Positions 47,915 through 57,329 are shown, counted from the first letter of the stretch. The stretch is 64,000 bases of DNA from Hydrogenophaga taeniospiralis (GCF_020510445.1 NZ_JAHBAG010000001.1:2642501-2706500), one strand, 5' to 3'. The notes: generated by a model not told the origin, from the letters alone. Made by a program: numbers and translations.

Positions 47915-48551
47915 ACTGCGCGACATCCACAAACAATGGGACCACCGTCCGCTGCTGGACGGCGTGGGCCTGCGCGTGGCTGCGGGTGAAACCGTGGCCC
48001 TGCTGGGCGCCTCGGGCAGCGGCAAGAGCACGCTGCTGAAGATCGTCGCCGGGCTGGAGGCGCCGGAGGCGGGCAGCGTGTGGTTCGACGGCGTGGAGAT
48101 CACGGCCCTGCCGCCCGAGCGGCGCGGCTTCGCGCTCATGTTCCAGGACTTCGCGCTGTTCCCGCACCTCAACGTGCAGGACAACGTGGCCTTCGGGCTG
48201 GTGGAGCAGGGCGTGCGCCGCGGCGAGGCGCGGGAGCGGGCCCGCGCCATGCTCGCGCGCTTCGGCCTCGCAGAACACGCGACGGGCAAGGTCTGGACGC
48301 TCTCGGGCGGCGAACAGCAGCGCGTGGCGCTGGCGCGTGCGCTCATCACGCAACCGCGCGCTCTGTTGCTCGACGAGCCCTTCAGCGCGCTCGACGCCAC
48401 GCTGCGCGAGCAACTGCGCACCGAGTTCCGCGAGCGCATCACCGAGGCCGGCATGACCGCCATCCTCGTCACCCACGACGAGCAGGAAGCGCGCGCCATG
48501 GCGCAACACGCCTGGGGGCTGCGGGGCGGGAAGCTGGTTGCCCTCTGGTGA
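47898..48551 (+). CDS. thiQ: thiamin ABC transporter ATP-binding protein
   Basis: About 217-aa ATPase: Walker [11 protein letters not shown]-loop [11 protein letters not shown], signature [10 protein letters not shown], Walker [13 protein letters not shown] and switch His LVTHDEQEA. Two starts are possible, ATG 47898 and ATG 47907 ([11 protein letters not shown]); both overlap thiP, indicating coupling. It completes the riboswitch-controlled uptake operon. Confidence 0.92.
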   Translation: MPPMLELRDIHKQWDHRPLLDGVGLRVAAGETVALLGASGSGKSTLLKIVAGLEAPEAGSVWFDGVEITALPPERRGFALMFQDFALFPHLNVQDNVAFGLVEQGVRRGEARERARAMLARFGLAEHATGKVWTLSGGEQQRVALARALITQPRALLLDEPFSALDATLREQLRTEFRERITEAGMTAILVTHDEQEARAMAQHAWGLRGGKLVALW

Positions 48552-48630
48552 GGGCGCCCGTGGCCACTGGCACAATGAATCCGCAGGCACCTGCGGGTGC
48601 GTCCCACTCACACATCCACCGGGAGTTCAC

Positions 48631-48978
48631 ATGGGCTGGTTTTCGAAATCCACCGACGGCTTTTTCCTCAGCACCACCACGCCACCGGGCATCGAACTGA
48701 AGCAGTACCTCGGCGTGGTCAATGGCGAAGCCATCATCGGCGCCAACATCTTCCGCGACATGTTCTCTTCGGTCCGCGACGTGGTGGGTGGACGCGCGGG
48801 TGGCTACGAGCGCGCGTTGGCCGGCGCGCGCGATGCCGCGGTGGAAGAACTGATCGAGGCCGCGAAAGAGCTGGGCGCCAACGGCGTGATCGGCATCGAT
48901 TTCGACTACGAAGTCATGGGCGAGACCAACGGCATGATGATGGTCGCTGTCAGCGGCACGGCGGTGAAGCTGGGCTGA
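48631..48978 (+). CDS. YbjQ/UPF0145 family protein
   Basis: 115-aa protein with the YbjQ features [44 protein letters not shown] and [14 protein letters not shown]. The family forms pentamers; some are called heavy-metal-binding without firm proof. GGGAG lies before ATG 48631. Confidence 0.9.
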   Translation: MGWFSKSTDGFFLSTTTPPGIELKQYLGVVNGEAIIGANIFRDMFSSVRDVVGGRAGGYERALAGARDAAVEELIEAAKELGANGVIGIDFDYEVMGETNGMMMVAVSGTAVKLG

Positions 48979-48994
48979 GGCCCGGTGCATTCCC

Positions 48995-49441
48995 ATGGAC
49001 GCCTATATCGTCATCGGCAACCCCAACACCCGCAAAGCCTCCCTGGTGCGCAGCCTCACCGGCTGCTTCAACCGCAGTGTGCGCGACATCCTGATCCAGG
49101 GTGGCCGGCGGCCCCTGCGCTTCTATGCCCGCGTGGGCACCCTGCAGGACACGCGAACCACGGTCGAGCAGTTCGTGGTGGAGGTGACGCGCTCGCGCTG
49201 CGACGCGGTGCTGTTCTGCCTCTCGCCCAACGCCAACAAGACCGACACCGTGGAGTATCCGGACGCGCTGACCTATGTGGCCGCGCTCAGGGAACTCGGC
49301 TGGCGCGTCAAGGGCGTGGCCGTGCTCGGGCAGGACGGTGGTGGCGTGCGCGCACCCAACCTGCGGCAATACACCCAGGCCCCCACCGCGCCGGTGAACG
49401 TGACGGCGCGCGAGGTGCGGGCGCAGTTTGGGTGGGTGTGA
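48995..49441 (+). CDS. hypothetical protein with a P-loop-like N-terminus
   Basis: 148-aa soluble protein starting MDAYIVIGNPNTRKASLVRSL. The position resembles a Walker A loop, but GNPNTRKAS lacks the GK[ST] core. A later stretch (SRCDAVLFCLSPNANKTD) resembles the second beta-strand of P-loop proteins. Family not recognised; it could be a degenerate NTPase. It sits 16 bases after ybjQ and 5 bases before the next gene, probably one unit. Confidence 0.7.
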   Translation: MDAYIVIGNPNTRKASLVRSLTGCFNRSVRDILIQGGRRPLRFYARVGTLQDTRTTVEQFVVEVTRSRCDAVLFCLSPNANKTDTVEYPDALTYVAALRELGWRVKGVAVLGQDGGGVRAPNLRQYTQAPTAPVNVTAREVRAQFGWV

Positions 49442-49446
49442 GGACC

Positions 49447-49881
49447 ATGAAATCCATCATTCGCAGCGCAAAGCTGTTGCCATGGCTGTTGGGGCTCGTG
49501 TGTGCCGCGTCACAGGCCGAGATCTACCAATGGGTGGATGCGCAAGGGCGTACCCACTTCGACGACAACCGGCCAGATGCGGGTCGGGAGAAGGTCGAGG
49601 AGGTGAAGGTGCGCAAGCCCAACCTGATGAACCGGTTCGTGGCGCCTCCACCAGCAGCGAAACCGGCGCCCAAGCAGGAGGTGAACAAAACACCGCCGGA
49701 GTCCGCTTTGCCGCCGAAAGAGCCCGTCGGTGTGGCCGCGAGTCAGGCCACATGTGCAAAACAGAAGCAGGCGTACGAAGCCTCACAGGCTTGTTATGCC
49801 GCTTGCGGCAAACCGGTTTGGGGAGGCCGTAACAATGCAGAGTGTGGGCACTGTACCGATTTGCCCGATCCGCACTGCTGA
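49447..49881 (+). CDS. DUF4124 exported protein
   Basis: 144-aa protein. Signal peptide (LLPWLLGLVCAASQA), then the DUF4124 motif EIYQWVDAQGRTHFDDNRP, a Pro/Lys linker and a Cys-rich end (CAKQKQAYEASQACYAACG ... CGHCTDLPDPHC) with six Cys that could form disulfides. Function unknown; it probably resides in the periplasm. Its codon use looks less biased than its neighbours. Confidence 0.85.
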   Translation: MKSIIRSAKLLPWLLGLVCAASQAEIYQWVDAQGRTHFDDNRPDAGREKVEEVKVRKPNLMNRFVAPPPAAKPAPKQEVNKTPPESALPPKEPVGVAASQATCAKQKQAYEASQACYAACGKPVWGGRNNAECGHCTDLPDPHC

Positions 49882-49887
49882 TTTGGC

Positions 49888-51084
49888 CTATCCGCCGCGC
49901 AGCGCCTGCAACAGCTTCTGCCCACCCCGCCCGTTCACCTCGTGGCCCAGCCGCTCCTGTTCGGCGCGGATTGCCACGCGGCTCTTCTCGCCCAGCATGC
50001 CGTCCACCTCGCCGATCTCGTGGCCGCGCAGGATCAGCAGGCCTTGCAGCTCGCGGCGTTCGGCGCGCGAGAGACCTGGGTCGTCGGTGGGCCAGGGGGT
50101 GGTGAACGGACCGCCGCCGCGCAGCCGGTCGGCCAGGTGGGCGATGGCCAGGCCGTAGCTCTCGGCGGCGTTGTAGCTGTAGATCGCATCGAAGTTCCTG
50201 AACACCAGAAACGCCGGGCCAGCGGGGCCGGCGGGTGTCATCAGGCCGGCGCTGCCGAGGTTGGCGGGCAAGGGTGAGCCGTCCACGCGGGTCACGCCGC
50301 GCGCGCTCCACTCGCTGATGGCTCGCTTGCTGCGCCGGCCTTCGCCGCCGGTGTTGAAGCCCTCGGGGAGCTTCACCTCAAAGCCCCAGGGCTGGCCGGT
50401 CTGCCAGCCGGCCTTCTGCAAAAAGTTCGCGGTGGAGGCCAGTGCGTCGGGGGTGCTGTCCATCAGGTCGGCCCGGCCGTCGCCGTCGAAGTCCACCGCC
50501 AGCCGCTCGAAGGTGCTGGGCATGAACTGGGTATGGCCAAAGGCGCCGGCCCAGGAGCCGACCAGGCGCTCGGGCGCGATGTGGCCGGCCTGCAGGATGC
50601 GCAGCGTGGCGTACAGCTCGGTGCGGAAATAGGTCTGGCGCCGCCCGTAACACGACAGCGTGCCCAGCGCCTGCACCAGCGGGTATTTGCCGAAGCTCTG
50701 GCCGAAGTTGCTCTCGACCCCCCACACCGCCACCACCGTGGCCGGGTCCACGCCGTAGCGCTGCTGCGCGCGCTCCAGCGTTTCGGCGTGCTGGGCCAGC
50801 AGCGCACGCCCTTCGGCCACGCGCTCGTCGTCCACCAGGCCGGCGAGGTAGTCCCAGATCGGGGTGCGGAACTCGGGCTGGAAGTCGAGCTTTTCGATCA
50901 CGCTCATGTCGGGCTGCAGGCCTTGGGTGAAACGGTGGTAGGCCGTTTCGGAGACCCCGGCGGTGCGGGCAGCGCCTTGCAGGCCGTCGATGCACTGGGT
51001 GAATTCGGGTGGGGCGGTCTGGGCGAAGGCGGGCAGGGCCAGCGCGAGAACAGCGAGTGGAAGCAGGGGTTTGAAAGGAGTCAT
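49888..51084 (-). CDS. lytic murein transglycosylase (MltB family)
   Basis: 398-aa periplasmic enzyme that cleaves the glycan strand of peptidoglycan with 1,6-anhydro product formation. Signal peptide (LPLAVLALALPAFA), catalytic Glu124 in VWGVESNFGQSFG, the substrate-groove block GSWAGAFGHTQFMPSTF and YSYNAAESYGLAIAHLADRL, and a C-terminal peptidoglycan-binding domain (EIGEVDGMLGEKSRVAIRAEQERLG). There is no lipobox, so it is a soluble MltB-like rather than the lipoprotein form. Confidence 0.93.
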   Translation of the reverse strand: MTPFKPLLPLAVLALALPAFAQTAPPEFTQCIDGLQGAARTAGVSETAYHRFTQGLQPDMSVIEKLDFQPEFRTPIWDYLAGLVDDERVAEGRALLAQHAETLERAQQRYGVDPATVVAVWGVESNFGQSFGKYPLVQALGTLSCYGRRQTYFRTELYATLRILQAGHIAPERLVGSWAGAFGHTQFMPSTFERLAVDFDGDGRADLMDSTPDALASTANFLQKAGWQTGQPWGFEVKLPEGFNTGGEGRRSKRAISEWSARGVTRVDGSPLPANLGSAGLMTPAGPAGPAFLVFRNFDAIYSYNAAESYGLAIAHLADRLRGGGPFTTPWPTDDPGLSRAERRELQGLLILRGHEIGEVDGMLGEKSRVAIRAEQERLGHEVNGRGGQKLLQALRGG

Positions 51085-51111
51085 GCGCAGGGGGGCTTCA
51101 GCAGGGGGGCT

Positions 51112-52476
51112 TCATACAGCCCAGGTCGAGCCATGTTCAGGCACCAGGGCCTGCCAACGCAGCTCGGTTTCGATGCGGTGGCGCAGCGCGTCGGAGGCGC
51201 CCATGTCGCCGTGTGTCACGAACACGCGGCGCGGTGCGGCGGGCAGGGCGCGCAGCCAGTCCATGAGCTGGCTGGCGTCGGCGTGGGCCGAGGCCGACTT
51301 CATCTGCACCACCTCGGCGCGCACGGGCACGTCCTGGCCGTGGATGCGCAGCTGGGTCGCGCCGTCCGACAGGCTGGCGCCGCGCGTGCCGGGTGCCTGG
51401 TAACCGGTGAGAACGACCATGTTGCGGTGGTGGCCGAGGTACTGCACCAGGTGGTGCAGCACGCGCCCACCGGTGGCCATGCCGGCAGCGGCGAGCACGA
51501 TCTTGGGGCCATGTTGTTGCGCAATCGCCTTGGACTCGTCGGCCGAGCGCGTCATCTTGGCCACGTGTTCCATGTCGCGGCATTGCGCGGCGTTCAAGCG
51601 GTGTTCGCCCAGGTGTCGGTCGTAGAGGTCGGTGGTGTGGATGGCCATCGGGCTGTCGAGGTACACCGGCAGGCTGTGCGGCAGCACGCCGTTGGCCTTG
51701 AGCAGGGCGATGGCGTGCAGGATCTCCTGCGCACGGCCCACGGCGAACACCGGCACCACGGCCGTGCCACCGCGCGCGGCCACGCGTTGCAGGGCAGGGC
51801 CGAGCTCGGCGAGCACGTCTTCGTCCGGGTGCTCGCGGTCGCCGTAGGTGGACTCGATCACCACCACGTCGGCCGCCGGGGGCTTGTCGGGCGGGTTCAT
51901 CAGCGAATCGTCGGGCCGGCCCAGGTCGCCCGAGAACAGGATGCGCCTACCACCCACCTCCAGCAGCAGGCTGGCCGCGCCGAGGATGTGGCCCGCGCTG
52001 GTGAAGCTGGCCTTCCAGCCGTGCAGCGGCTCAAAGGGCTGGTGCATGGGCACGGTGCGCAGCAGCTTGAGGCTGTCCAGCGCGTCGCTTTCGGTGTAGA
52101 GCGGCAGCGCGGGCGCGTGTTTGCTGAAGCCCTTGCGGTTGGCGAAGTTGGCGTCCTCTTCCTGGATGTGGCCACTGTCGGGCAGCAGGATCTGCGCGAG
52201 GTCGCGTGTGGCGGGCGTGGTCCAGACCTTGCCGCGAAAGCCCTCCTTGGCCAACAGAGGCAGGTAGCCGCTGTGGTCCAGGTGGGCGTGCGTCAGGATC
52301 ACGGCGCCGATGTGGTTGGGCATCACCGGCAGCGGGTCGCGGTTGCGCAGGCGCAGCTGCTTGTAGCCCTGGAACAGGCCGCAGTCCACCAGCAAGCTGT
52401 GGCCGTCGTGTTCGACGAGGTATTTGGAGCCGGTCACGGTGCCGGCCGCGCCGAGGAATCGGATGTGGACGTTCAT
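51112..52476 (-). CDS. beta-CASP metallo-beta-lactamase ribonuclease
   Basis: 454-aa RNA-processing enzyme. The metallo-beta-lactamase site shows ILTHAHLDHSG and SAGHILGAAS with GDLGRPD; the beta-CASP cassette follows (VVVIESTYGDREH, AVGRAQEIL, DSPMA), closing with AAAGMATGGRVLHHL and SASAHADASQLM. It cleaves or trims RNA 5' or internal ends by analogy with the family. ATG 52476 is chosen; ATG 52485 adds three residues. Confidence 0.92.
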   Translation of the reverse strand: MNVHIRFLGAAGTVTGSKYLVEHDGHSLLVDCGLFQGYKQLRLRNRDPLPVMPNHIGAVILTHAHLDHSGYLPLLAKEGFRGKVWTTPATRDLAQILLPDSGHIQEEDANFANRKGFSKHAPALPLYTESDALDSLKLLRTVPMHQPFEPLHGWKASFTSAGHILGAASLLLEVGGRRILFSGDLGRPDDSLMNPPDKPPAADVVVIESTYGDREHPDEDVLAELGPALQRVAARGGTAVVPVFAVGRAQEILHAIALLKANGVLPHSLPVYLDSPMAIHTTDLYDRHLGEHRLNAAQCRDMEHVAKMTRSADESKAIAQQHGPKIVLAAAGMATGGRVLHHLVQYLGHHRNMVVLTGYQAPGTRGASLSDGATQLRIHGQDVPVRAEVVQMKSASAHADASQLMDWLRALPAAPRRVFVTHGDMGASDALRHRIETELRWQALVPEHGSTWAV

Positions 52477-52646
52477 GCGGGCCATCTTATCCCCATGCCC
52501 ACAACGGCTTCCCGAATGGCGCCGGTGCCGGTGAGGCCTTGCGCCCGGGGCGCCGCGCGCAGGCACCGGCGGCGCAAAATGCAACACCGCAGCCCCGACC
52601 CGGTGGCGCTGCGCGTTGTGCAACCCGATCCGGCGGAGGCCGTCCC

Positions 52647-53348
52647 ATGGCGATTCAAGCGGTGGTTTTTGATGCCTATGGCACCTTGTTCGACGTGTAT
52701 TCCATCGGCGCGCTGGCCGAGCGCCTGTACCCCGGCCAGGGGGCCGCGCTGTCGGCGCTGTGGCGCGACAAACAGATCGAATACACGCGCCTGATTTCCC
52801 TCAGCGACCCCGATGCCGAACAGGGCAGCAGCCACTACCGGCCGTTCTGGGACCTGACCCGCCAGTCCCTGCGCTACGCCCTGCAGCGCCTGGGCCTGCC
52901 CCTCTCGGAGGCCAACGAAGAGGCGCTGATGGCGCAGTACGCGCAACTCACCGCTTTCCCGGAAAACCGCGGCGTGCTGGAGGTCCTGCGCCGGCAGGGC
53001 ATGACGACGGCGATCCTCTCCAACGGCAACCCCGAGATGCTGGCGTCGGCCGTGGACAGCGCCGGCATGCGCGACCTGCTGGACCACGTGATCTCGGTCG
53101 ACGGCGTGCGCCAGTTCAAGACCATGCCGGTGGCGTATGGCGAGGTGGCCCGCCACATTCCGGCCGAGAAGACGGACGTGCTGTTCGTCTCCAGCAACGC
53201 CTGGGATGTGCTGGGTGCCGCTTGGTTCGGCTTCACCACCCTGTGGATCAACCGCCAGGGCCTGCCGTTCGAGACCATCGGGCCTCGGCCCGACCACGTG
53301 GGCGCCGATCTCACGGCGGTGCTCGGCGTGTTGGGTCGGGGCGGCTGA
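52647..53348 (+). CDS. haloacid dehalogenase, type II
   Basis: 233-aa enzyme of the L-2-haloacid dehalogenase group. Motifs agree with the family: nucleophile Asp9 and Thr13 in FDAYGTLFD, Arg40 in LWRDKQIEYT, SNGNPEML (Ser/Asn), Lys in QFKTMP and SSNAWDVLGA with the terminal Asp. It hydrolyses 2-haloalkanoic acids by the ester intermediate mechanism; the natural substrate is unproven. It converges with the IclR gene. Confidence 0.9.
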   Translation: MAIQAVVFDAYGTLFDVYSIGALAERLYPGQGAALSALWRDKQIEYTRLISLSDPDAEQGSSHYRPFWDLTRQSLRYALQRLGLPLSEANEEALMAQYAQLTAFPENRGVLEVLRRQGMTTAILSNGNPEMLASAVDSAGMRDLLDHVISVDGVRQFKTMPVAYGEVARHIPAEKTDVLFVSSNAWDVLGAAWFGFTTLWINRQGLPFETIGPRPDHVGADLTAVLGVLGRGG

Positions 53349-53370
53349 ACAAGCTGCTGAGACACCACAC

Positions 53371-54156
53371 CTAGATCAGGTTCCTGAGCGTTCGCGCCGC
53401 TTCCTGCAGCACCGGCAGCACGCGCTTGATCGCGTCCTCGCTGCTTTCCTGGTTGATCGGCATGGTGATGCTGATCGCGCCTTGCACCGCGTTGTTGCGG
53501 TCCAGCAGCGGCACCGCGATGCCCCGTGCGTTCAGCTCCAGTTGCTGCTCCAGCAGTGCCCAGCCCTGCCGGCGAAAGCGCTGCAACTCGCTGCGCAGTT
53601 GCTCCTTGCTGGACATGGTGAACGGCGTGAAAGCATGCAGCTCGCGGGGTTCGAGCCAGGCATCGGCCGCTGCTTCGCCCATGGCCGCCAGGATGGCCAC
53701 ACCCGCGGTCGACAGTTGCGCCTGGATGCGCGAACCCAGCATGTAGCCGGTGTTCATGTGGCGGTGCGCGCCGCTGCGCGCGATGTAGACCACGTCGTCG
53801 CCGTCGAGCACGCCGAGGTAGGCGATTTCCTGCGTGCCGCCCGCGATGCGCTGCAGAAAGGGCTGCACCACCCGCGGCAGCCGCGCCGACTCCAGGTAGG
53901 CGTGGCCCAGGCGCAGGATGCGCGGCGTGAGCCAGAACAGCTTGCCGTCGCTGCCCACATAGCCCAGGTGCGCCAGGGTCAACAGGTAGCGCCGCGCGGC
54001 GGTCCGGGTGAGGCCGCAGCGGGCGCCCGCCTGGCTCGCGGTCAGGCGCGGGTGCTGGTCGTCGAAAGCTTCGATGACCGACAGGCCTTTTTCCAGACCG
54101 GCGATCCAGTCGCGCGGCTCCAGCCGGGGTGGTGTCGAAACGGGTGGGTTGGGCAT
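53371..54156 (-). CDS. IclR-family transcriptional regulator (PcaR/PobR-type)
   Basis: 261-aa regulator: an N-terminal winged helix (LTASQAGARCGLTRTAARRYLLTL, near residues 40-65) and an effector domain (GTQEIAYLGVLDGDDVVYIAR, ARGIAVPLLDRNNAVQGAISI). It is divergent from the two genes at 54377 and 55340, and the intergenic region holds perfect palindromes. Similar IclR proteins control protocatechuate and quinate catabolism, matching the neighbours. ATG 54156 replaces an overlong frame to 54282. Confidence 0.88.
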   Translation of the reverse strand: MPNPPVSTPPRLEPRDWIAGLEKGLSVIEAFDDQHPRLTASQAGARCGLTRTAARRYLLTLAHLGYVGSDGKLFWLTPRILRLGHAYLESARLPRVVQPFLQRIAGGTQEIAYLGVLDGDDVVYIARSGAHRHMNTGYMLGSRIQAQLSTAGVAILAAMGEAAADAWLEPRELHAFTPFTMSSKEQLRSELQRFRRQGWALLEQQLELNARGIAVPLLDRNNAVQGAISITMPINQESSEDAIKRVLPVLQEAARTLRNLI

Positions 54157-54202
54157 GGGTGTGACGCTCGCAGGGCGGGTACGGATGGGTGAAAACCCTG
54201 AT

Positions 54203-54244
54203 ATCGATCGATGATCGAACGAAGATGATCGATTATCGATCATC
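54203..54244. promoter_or_regulatory. palindromic operator cluster for the IclR regulator
   Basis: A perfect 10-bp inverted repeat with a 1-base centre occupies 54224-54244 (arm GATGATCGAT), next to a second palindrome ATCGATCGAT at 54203-54212. It lies between the divergent IclR and HPPD-like genes, as expected for IclR-type control of both. Confidence 0.65.
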
Positions 54245-54376
54245 GCCATCCGGTGCATGCAGGTCAAAACCGATGTGCCCACCTACAGTGAGAGCTGTAG
54301 CGGGTGACCTCACCCGATGCCGCGCCCGCTGGCCCTTTGACGCCCGGCCCGGCGCTCACCCGATGGAGACACAAGC

Positions 54377-55300
54377 ATGAGTGACCTGCTGCTCAACACC
54401 CCCGACGGCCGCGAGCCGCTACAGGCTTCTTTCAGCGACGCCGCCAACCCGCTGGGCCTGGACGGCATCGAGTTCATCGAATACGCCACGTCGAAGCCCC
54501 AGGCGCTGGGCCAGGTGCTGGAGATGATGGGCTTTCGCCCGGTGGCACGCCACCGCTCGCGCGAGGTGCTGCTGTACCGCCAGGGCGATCTCAACATCGT
54601 CGTCAACGCCCACCCCACCGATGCCCAGGGCGCCACCCACGGCAGCGAGGTGCCGTCGATCTCGGCCATGGCGCTGCGCGTGCGCGACGCCCGCGCCGCC
54701 TACCACTACGTGCTGGAGCGCGGCGCCTGGGCCGTGCCCACGCACGCGGAGGTGATGGAGCTGAACATCCCCGCCATCCACGGCGCGGGCGGCAGCCGCA
54801 TCTATTTCGTGGACCGCTACAAGGAGTTCTCGATCTACGACGTGGACTTCGTGCCCATCCCCACGGTGGACCAGCGCCCGCCGGCCACCGCCGGCATCCA
54901 CTTCTTCGGTGTCGTGCAATACATCGGCCCCGAGCGCAGCAACGACTGGATCGCGTTCTACAACGAGCTCTTCGGCACCGAGCTGATCCCCGACGAACAG
55001 CGCTTCGGCATCATGCCCAAGGGCACCTTGCTGCGCACCCCCTCGCTGGACGCCACCCGCCGCTTCATGCTGCAGCTGATCGAACCCGAGATCAACGTGG
55101 TCGATGCCGACGAGCGGCTGCAGCGCATCGGCCTGGGCGTGCCCGACGTGCTGGCCGCCGTGAAGGCGCTGCGTGCGCTGGGCGTGGAGTTCGTCGAAAC
55201 CCAGGCCGCGCACACCGAGCAGCGCGGCGCCATCACCAAGACCTACCTGGGCTCGGTGGTGTTCGAGCTGGTGCACAGCGAACTGCGCACCGGAGCCTGA
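54377..55300 (+). CDS. HPPD-like VOC protein (C-terminal QuiC1-type partner)
   Basis: 307-aa protein of two VOC modules (residues 20-145 and 165-305), resembling 4-hydroxyphenylpyruvate dioxygenase (FFGVVQYIGPERSNDWIAFY, VVFELVHSE). Of the three metal ligands of HPPD, the first His (GIHFFGVV) and the last Glu (FELVHSE) are present; the middle His seems lost (QRIGLGVPD in place of QHIA). In Pseudomonas QuiC1 a domain of this kind is fused to dehydroshikimate dehydratase; here it is separate and 5' of it. Confidence 0.78.
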   Translation: MSDLLLNTPDGREPLQASFSDAANPLGLDGIEFIEYATSKPQALGQVLEMMGFRPVARHRSREVLLYRQGDLNIVVNAHPTDAQGATHGSEVPSISAMALRVRDARAAYHYVLERGAWAVPTHAEVMELNIPAIHGAGGSRIYFVDRYKEFSIYDVDFVPIPTVDQRPPATAGIHFFGVVQYIGPERSNDWIAFYNELFGTELIPDEQRFGIMPKGTLLRTPSLDATRRFMLQLIEPEINVVDADERLQRIGLGVPDVLAAVKALRALGVEFVETQAAHTEQRGAITKTYLGSVVFELVHSELRTGA

Positions 55301-55339
55301 TCGCATGAGCAGCGCAGCGCGCCGCACGGAGGACCAGCC

Positions 55340-56254
55340 ATGAAACCGAAACACAGCGCCATCGTCGAAGCCATCAGCGGCTTCGGCATGGACACCATCA
55401 CCCTGGCCGGCCCGCTCGAAGCCAAGCTCGCGGCCATGAAGGCGGCCGGCTTCTCGCAGGTCATGCTCAAGGCCAACGACATCAACGGCCACCCCGATGG
55501 CATGCAGGCCGCGGTGCAGGCCGTGAAAGACAGCGGCCTGCGTGGCACCGGCTTTCAGGTGCTGCGCGACTTCGAGGGCCTCAGCGGCCACCTGCACCAC
55601 TACAAGATCGACATCGCCAAGGCCATGCTGGAGATGTGTGCCGCGCTGGACTGCCAAGTGCTGCTGGCCTGCTCGTCCACCTCCACCCATGCCAGTCAGG
55701 ACCTGGACCACCTCGCGCGCGACCTGCGCAAGCTCGCCATGCTGGCGCTGCCCCTGGGGATCAAGATCGCTTACGAAGGCCTGTCCTGGGGCCGCACCGT
55801 CAACGAATTCACCACCGCCTGGGACGTGGTCTGTCGCGCCGATTGCCCCAACCTGGGCCTGGGCCTGGACTCGTTCCACATCTTCGCGGCCAAGACTCCC
55901 CTGGAGGAAATCGACTACCTCGACCCGAGCAAGATCTTCCTGGTGCAGCTGGCCGACTTCATGTGGCAGGAGATCAAGACCTTCGAGGAGCGCATGAGCA
56001 CCGCGCGCACCTTCCGCGTGTTCCCCGGCGAGGGCGTGCACAGCGAACAGCTCGTGGACATGGTGCAGAAGCTCGACCGCCTGGGCTACGCGGGCGACTA
56101 CAGCTTCGAAGTCTTCAACGACGACTACCAGCAGATGCCGCTGCCCATGGTGGCCGAACGCGGCCGCCGCTCGGCCCTGTGGCTGGCCGAAGACGTGCTG
56201 CGCCGCTCGGTGCCGCTGCCCAACCAGATGCGGCTGAAGTCGGTGGCGGGTTGA
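55340..56254 (+). CDS. quiC: 3-dehydroshikimate dehydratase-like TIM barrel (QuiC-type)
   Basis: 304-aa sugar-phosphate isomerase/epimerase-fold protein. Metal ligands expected for the group are visible: Glu in KIAYEGLSWG, Asp and His in GLGLDSFHIF, Gln in LVQLADF and Glu in YSFEVFNDDY. It probably dehydrates 3-dehydroshikimate to protocatechuate. Support comes from its HPPD-like partner 39 bases upstream, the PcaR-type regulator, and shikimate dehydrogenase and dehydroquinate dehydratase at 62-63.6 kb. The exact substrate is inferred. Confidence 0.75.
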   Translation: MKPKHSAIVEAISGFGMDTITLAGPLEAKLAAMKAAGFSQVMLKANDINGHPDGMQAAVQAVKDSGLRGTGFQVLRDFEGLSGHLHHYKIDIAKAMLEMCAALDCQVLLACSSTSTHASQDLDHLARDLRKLAMLALPLGIKIAYEGLSWGRTVNEFTTAWDVVCRADCPNLGLGLDSFHIFAAKTPLEEIDYLDPSKIFLVQLADFMWQEIKTFEERMSTARTFRVFPGEGVHSEQLVDMVQKLDRLGYAGDYSFEVFNDDYQQMPLPMVAERGRRSALWLAEDVLRRSVPLPNQMRLKSVAG

Positions 56255-56337
56255 GCGTTCGTCGCGCCAGTGGTGTCGTGTCAGGGGTCGTCCACTAAAC
56301 TCGTGGACCCCCGTCAGCCACAACACAAGGAACTCCC

Positions 56338-57051
56338 ATGGGCGCGCAGTGGAAAGCGAAACACAAGGACCTGGCGGCCAACGCCAAGGGCCGCCTTTTC
56401 GGCAAACTCGCCAAAGACATCATGATCGCGGCGCGCCACGGCGCCGACCCGGCGGCCAACGCTCGGTTGCGCCTGGTGGTGGAGCAGGCGCGCAAGGTCT
56501 CCATGCCCAAGGACACGCTGGACCGCGCCATCAAGAAGGGCGCGGGCCTCACCGGTGAAGCGGTGCATTTCGATCATGTGATCTACGAAGGCTTTGCGCC
56601 GCACCGCGTGCCGGTGATGGTGGAGTGCCTGACCGACAACGTGAACCGCGCCGCGTCGGACATGCGGGTGCTGTTTCGCAAGGGCCAACTGGGCACCAGC
56701 GGCTCGGTGTCGTGGGACTTTGACCACGTCGGCATCATCGAAGCCGAACCCGCCGTCGCGGGCGCCGATGCCGAGGTGGCGGCCATTGAGGCCGGTGCGC
56801 AGGACTTCGAGCTCGCCGACGAAGAGGGCGTGACCGTCTTCCTGACCGACCCGACCGATCTCGACCTCGTGAGCCGCGCGCTGCCCGCGCAAGGCTTCAC
56901 CGTGCTGTCGAGCAAGCTGGGCTACAGGCCCAAGAACCCCATCGACCCGGCCAGCCTGAGCGCCGAGGCGCTGGAAGAGGTGGAGGCCTTCCTGGCCGCG
57001 CTGGACGACAACGAAGACGTGCAGAACGTCTTTGCCGGCCTGGGGGGCTGA
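56338..57051 (+). CDS. YebC/PmpR-family protein
   Basis: 237-aa three-domain protein of the YebC family, linked to translation of difficult proline stretches and earlier called a transcriptional regulator. Blocks: [66 protein letters not shown] and [16 protein letters not shown]. Length and conservation are full. ATG 56338 has AAGGA before it. Confidence 0.93.
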   Translation: MGAQWKAKHKDLAANAKGRLFGKLAKDIMIAARHGADPAANARLRLVVEQARKVSMPKDTLDRAIKKGAGLTGEAVHFDHVIYEGFAPHRVPVMVECLTDNVNRAASDMRVLFRKGQLGTSGSVSWDFDHVGIIEAEPAVAGADAEVAAIEAGAQDFELADEEGVTVFLTDPTDLDLVSRALPAQGFTVLSSKLGYRPKNPIDPASLSAEALEEVEAFLAALDDNEDVQNVFAGLGG

Positions 57052-57074
57052 GCGCGAGGCGCCGGGGCCCCGTT

Positions 57075-57329
57075 TCAGGACGGACCCGCGGTTTTCAGCA
57101 GCTCGGCCTCGAATTGCCCGAGCTCTTCCTCCAGGGTCCCGCGGCTGTGAAAATGCCGATGGGCCTGGCCGTACCAGTACTCGGCGTCTTCCAGATCACC
57201 CTCCTGCATGTGCAGAATGCCGTGCAGCCAGGCGCCCAGCGGAGAATCCTCGTTCTGCACGAGGTTGTGGGCCTCGTCCCAGCGCCCCGAACGCGTCAGA
57301 ACCAGGACTTCATGAAGAGGGGAGGACAT
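57075..57329 (-). CDS. small TPR-like hypothetical protein (84 aa)
   Basis: Helical soluble protein (HEVLVLTRSGRWDEAHNLVQ, GILHMQEGDLEDAEYWYGQA) with the spacing of about two tetratricopeptide repeats, hence a likely protein-binding scaffold. AAGGAG lies before ATG 57329. The neighbour upstream (57397) is the DsbA-family gene in the same direction, 67 bases away. Confidence 0.7.
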   Translation of the reverse strand: MSSPLHEVLVLTRSGRWDEAHNLVQNEDSPLGAWLHGILHMQEGDLEDAEYWYGQAHRHFHSRGTLEEELGQFEAELLKTAGPS

